A DNA stretch of 6,350 bases from positions 1 to 6,350 of the forward strand of contig DATADX010000025.1 in assembly GCA_036258315.1 (NCBI GenBank). Reading direction: 5' to 3'. The position numbers and the translations under genes were made by a program. Shown in pieces: positions 5,046-6,350 of the stretch. Each line of letters begins with the position of its first letter. Within the stretch, counting starts at the first letter, position 1. Source of the stretch: DASSYK01 sp036258315 (GTDB lineage Bacteria; Actinomycetota; Thermoleophilia; Solirubrobacterales; 70-9). A model generated the notes under the pieces. It ran no database searches. It had not been told where the DNA came from and saw nothing but the letters and a program-made list of their open reading frames with translations.

Positions 5046-6047
5046 CTATGCAACGGGCGCGCGCGGGACCTCGATCGAGGGCTCGGCGGCCACCAGGCCC
5101 TTCGTCCGCATCGCCACCTTGAAGGTCTCGAGGGTGTCGAAGCGAGGCGTCCAGCCCGTCTCGGACTTGAGCTTCTCGTTGGAGACGACCCACGGATAGC
5201 GGATGAAGTCGAGGTTGCCGGCGGGCGCCTCGGCGTTCGGCAGACGCAGCCTCCACATCGTCCCGGCGAATCGCTTCATGTTCTTGAGCGACACCTCGCG
5301 GATCCGCTGACCGATCATCTCCGCCGACTGGCGCCAGGTGATCGTCCCGTCGCCGGCCAGGTTGAACGCCCCCTCCGCCTTGGCGTCGAGTAGCGAGAAG
5401 AGCGCCGCCTTCACGTCGTCCTCGTGGACCAGCTGGAGGTCCTCGTCGTGGCCGTCCAGCAGCGGGAAGAACGGAGCCTTCTCCCAGGCGCGGGAGATGA
5501 AGTTGTCGACGTTCGGGCCGAACACGATGCACGGCCGCACGATCGTCATCACCCGGTCCGGGTGGGCGGAGGCCCAGAGCTGGCAGACGCGGTCGGCCTC
5601 CGTCTTGTGGCGGGCGTAGGAGAAGTCCCGCGACCCGCGAACCGGCCAGTCCTCGGCGATCGGCTTCGGGTTGTCCGGCCACGCGCCGTAGGCGGTGGCC
5701 GAGGAGGTGACGAGCACCTGCTGCGTGCCCGCCTCCGAGGCCGCCCAGAGGGTCGCGTGGGTCCCGTTGACGTCGACGTCGTACATCAGCGCCTCGTCGT
5801 GGATCGGGTTGAGAAGGAAGGCGAGATGGACGAGGACGTCGATCTTGTGCTGCTCGAGCAGCGCGCGGGTCGCGGCGCGGTCGCGGACGTCGCCCGTCAC
5901 GAACTGCGTCTTCGGCCACTGGCGCTTCGGAACCTTGACGTCGACGATCACGATCAGCTCGGTCTCCTCGCGAGCCGCGAGCTCGTCGACCAGGCTGCTT
6001 CCGAGGTAGCCGGACCCGCCGGTGATCAGGTAGCGCACGTCGCGCAT
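5046..6047 (-). CDS. NAD-dependent epimerase/dehydratase (extended SDR)
   Basis: Extended short-chain dehydrogenase/reductase of the UDP-sugar epimerase-dehydratase type, 333 residues, with no signal peptide, so cytoplasmic. The Rossmann fold opens at once with TGGSGYLG (9-16). D36 at the end of the second strand suggests NAD(H) rather than NADP(H). D53 in TGDVRD and HLAF (74-77) match the family, as do TSS (114-116) and the catalytic YARHK, that is Y144/K148 of YxxxK. RPCIVFGP (171-178) is the usual substrate-domain motif. The substrate cannot be assigned; a nucleotide sugar is the default guess and other small ketones or alcohols are possible. The start at 6047 is chosen because the glycine motif follows after eight residues. 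An open extension to 6245 adds non-conserved sequence antisense to the cupin gene. It is divergent from the cupin gene, with tRNA-Val downstream. Confidence 0.93.
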   Translation of the reverse strand: MRDVRYLITGGSGYLGSSLVDELAAREETELIVIVDVKVPKRQWPKTQFVTGDVRDRAATRALLEQHKIDVLVHLAFLLNPIHDEALMYDVDVNGTHATLWAASEAGTQQVLVTSSATAYGAWPDNPKPIAEDWPVRGSRDFSYARHKTEADRVCQLWASAHPDRVMTIVRPCIVFGPNVDNFISRAWEKAPFFPLLDGHDEDLQLVHEDDVKAALFSLLDAKAEGAFNLAGDGTITWRQSAEMIGQRIREVSLKNMKRFAGTMWRLRLPNAEAPAGNLDFIRYPWVVSNEKLKSETGWTPRFDTLETFKVAMRTKGLVAAEPSIEVPRAPVA

Positions 6048-6076
6048 CCTAACCAAACTGGCCAGGCAGCCAAGTA

Positions 6077-6088
6077 CCGCCGCGGCGG
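6077..6088. repeat. 12-bp GC palindrome in the SDR/cupin divergent region
   Basis: CCGCCGCGGCGG is a perfect palindrome near the middle of the 76-bp gap between the two divergent starts (6047 and 6124). It could be an operator for one or both genes. In DNA of this composition such palindromes also arise by chance, so I give it little weight. Confidence 0.2.
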
Positions 6089-6110
6089 GATTGGGAACTG
6101 CGGGCTCGGG

Positions 6111-6116
6111 TAGGTT
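6111..6116 (+). promoter_or_regulatory. Candidate -10 box for the cupin gene
   Basis: TAGGTT ends 7 nt before the GTG start at 6124, the spacing expected for a leaderless transcript. TTGGGA (6091-6096) resembles a -35 box, but the 14-nt spacer is short. The intervening ctgggcc is not a Shine-Dalgarno sequence. Confidence 0.35.
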
Positions 6117-6123
6117 CTGGGCC

Positions 6124-6350
6124 GTGACCGACGTGACCCGCAAGCGCATCGACGAGATCGAGTCGATCAGCGGCTTCTTCGAGGGGATCACCTTTCGCCG
6201 CGCGGCGGCGGACCTCGGCGTGACCGCGTTCGGGCTGTCGATCATCGAGCTCGAGCCCGGCGCCGACGAGTACCCCGAGCACGACCACTCCGAGGAGGGG
6301 ATCGGCGGGCAGATGTTCGCGAAGCGCCCGGGCCAGCTCGGCCAGGAGGA
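6124..6350 (+). CDS. Cupin-domain protein, N-terminal part (cut by window edge)
   Basis: The first 75 codons of a small probable cupin, starting with GTG and read as MTDVTRKRIDEIESISGFF. Residues 34-58 have the look of cupin motif 1: two strands (TAFGLSIIELEPG), then YPEHDH, whose H53 and H55 would be metal ligands, followed by acidic residues E57/E58. Many cupins of this type continue almost directly with a Gln-Glu-Glu stretch. Here about 14 residues (around IGGQMFAKRPGQL) come first, and GQEE is reached at 73-76 as the window ends. Whether it binds metal, is an enzyme or is a sensor cannot be said. The gene is divergent from the SDR gene and may share its control region. Confidence 0.75.
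   Translation, partial: MTDVTRKRIDEIESISGFFEGITFRRAAADLGVTAFGLSIIELEPGADEYPEHDHSEEGIGGQMFAKRPGQLGQE

Noticed and set aside
6048..6245. A longer SDR start at 6245, adding 66 residues.
   Set aside because: The extension is antisense to the cupin gene and covers its promoter. The Rossmann glycine motif follows naturally from the ATG at 6047.
1..6350. Mobile elements, CRISPR arrays, toxin-antitoxin or defence genes.
   Set aside because: No transposase or integrase motifs, terminal inverted repeats, regularly spaced repeats or defence-type domains were seen on either strand, and base composition is even across the window.

Overview
The window comes from a chromosome of very high GC with strong G/C preference at third codon positions. 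Together with a c-di-AMP riboswitch placed in front of a cell-wall hydrolase, this suggests an actinobacterium. The Ala/Arg-rich secreted proteins and the peptidoglycan-binding module fit the Thermoleophilia/Solirubrobacterales, but that finer placement is inference. I see no mobile element, CRISPR array, phage gene or defence island. The region looks like core chromosome plus a few envelope genes.

Layout. Positions 1-1389 (minus strand) hold the N-terminal 463 codons of threonyl-tRNA synthetase, cut by the window edge. Upstream of it on the same strand is a secreted family 1 glycoside hydrolase (1447-3012). A divergent intergenic region (3013-3215) carries the glycosidase start signals on one strand. 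On the other strand it carries a ydaO/yuaA-type c-di-AMP riboswitch (about 3067-3214). The riboswitch runs directly into the ribosome-binding site of a plus-strand M23-family peptidoglycan endopeptidase (ending at 4334). A small lipoprotein gene of unknown function follows (4407-4943). Its stop codon touches the 3' end of a minus-strand tRNA-Val(GAC) gene (4944-5016). Next on the minus strand is an extended SDR / NAD-dependent epimerase-dehydratase (5046-6047). Divergent from that, a cupin-domain gene starts at 6124 and runs off the right edge.

How the parts relate. The clearest functional unit is riboswitch plus M23 endopeptidase: c-di-AMP would adjust production of a wall-cutting enzyme, as known for rpf-type genes in other Actinobacteria. 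The outermost helix of the riboswitch overlaps the Shine-Dalgarno sequence, which suggests translational control. The 5' end of this gene is unusual. The best-placed ATG (3220) opens a 21-codon signal-peptide-like frame that ends in a GTGA overlap with the M23 frame at 3282. This is either a coupled leader peptide or a one-base frameshift.

Four of the other genes have a TAGnnT -10-like hexamer 6-10 nt before the start codon and no convincing Shine-Dalgarno sequence. This is what leaderless or near-leaderless transcripts would look like. The remaining genes show no obvious pathway link to one another.
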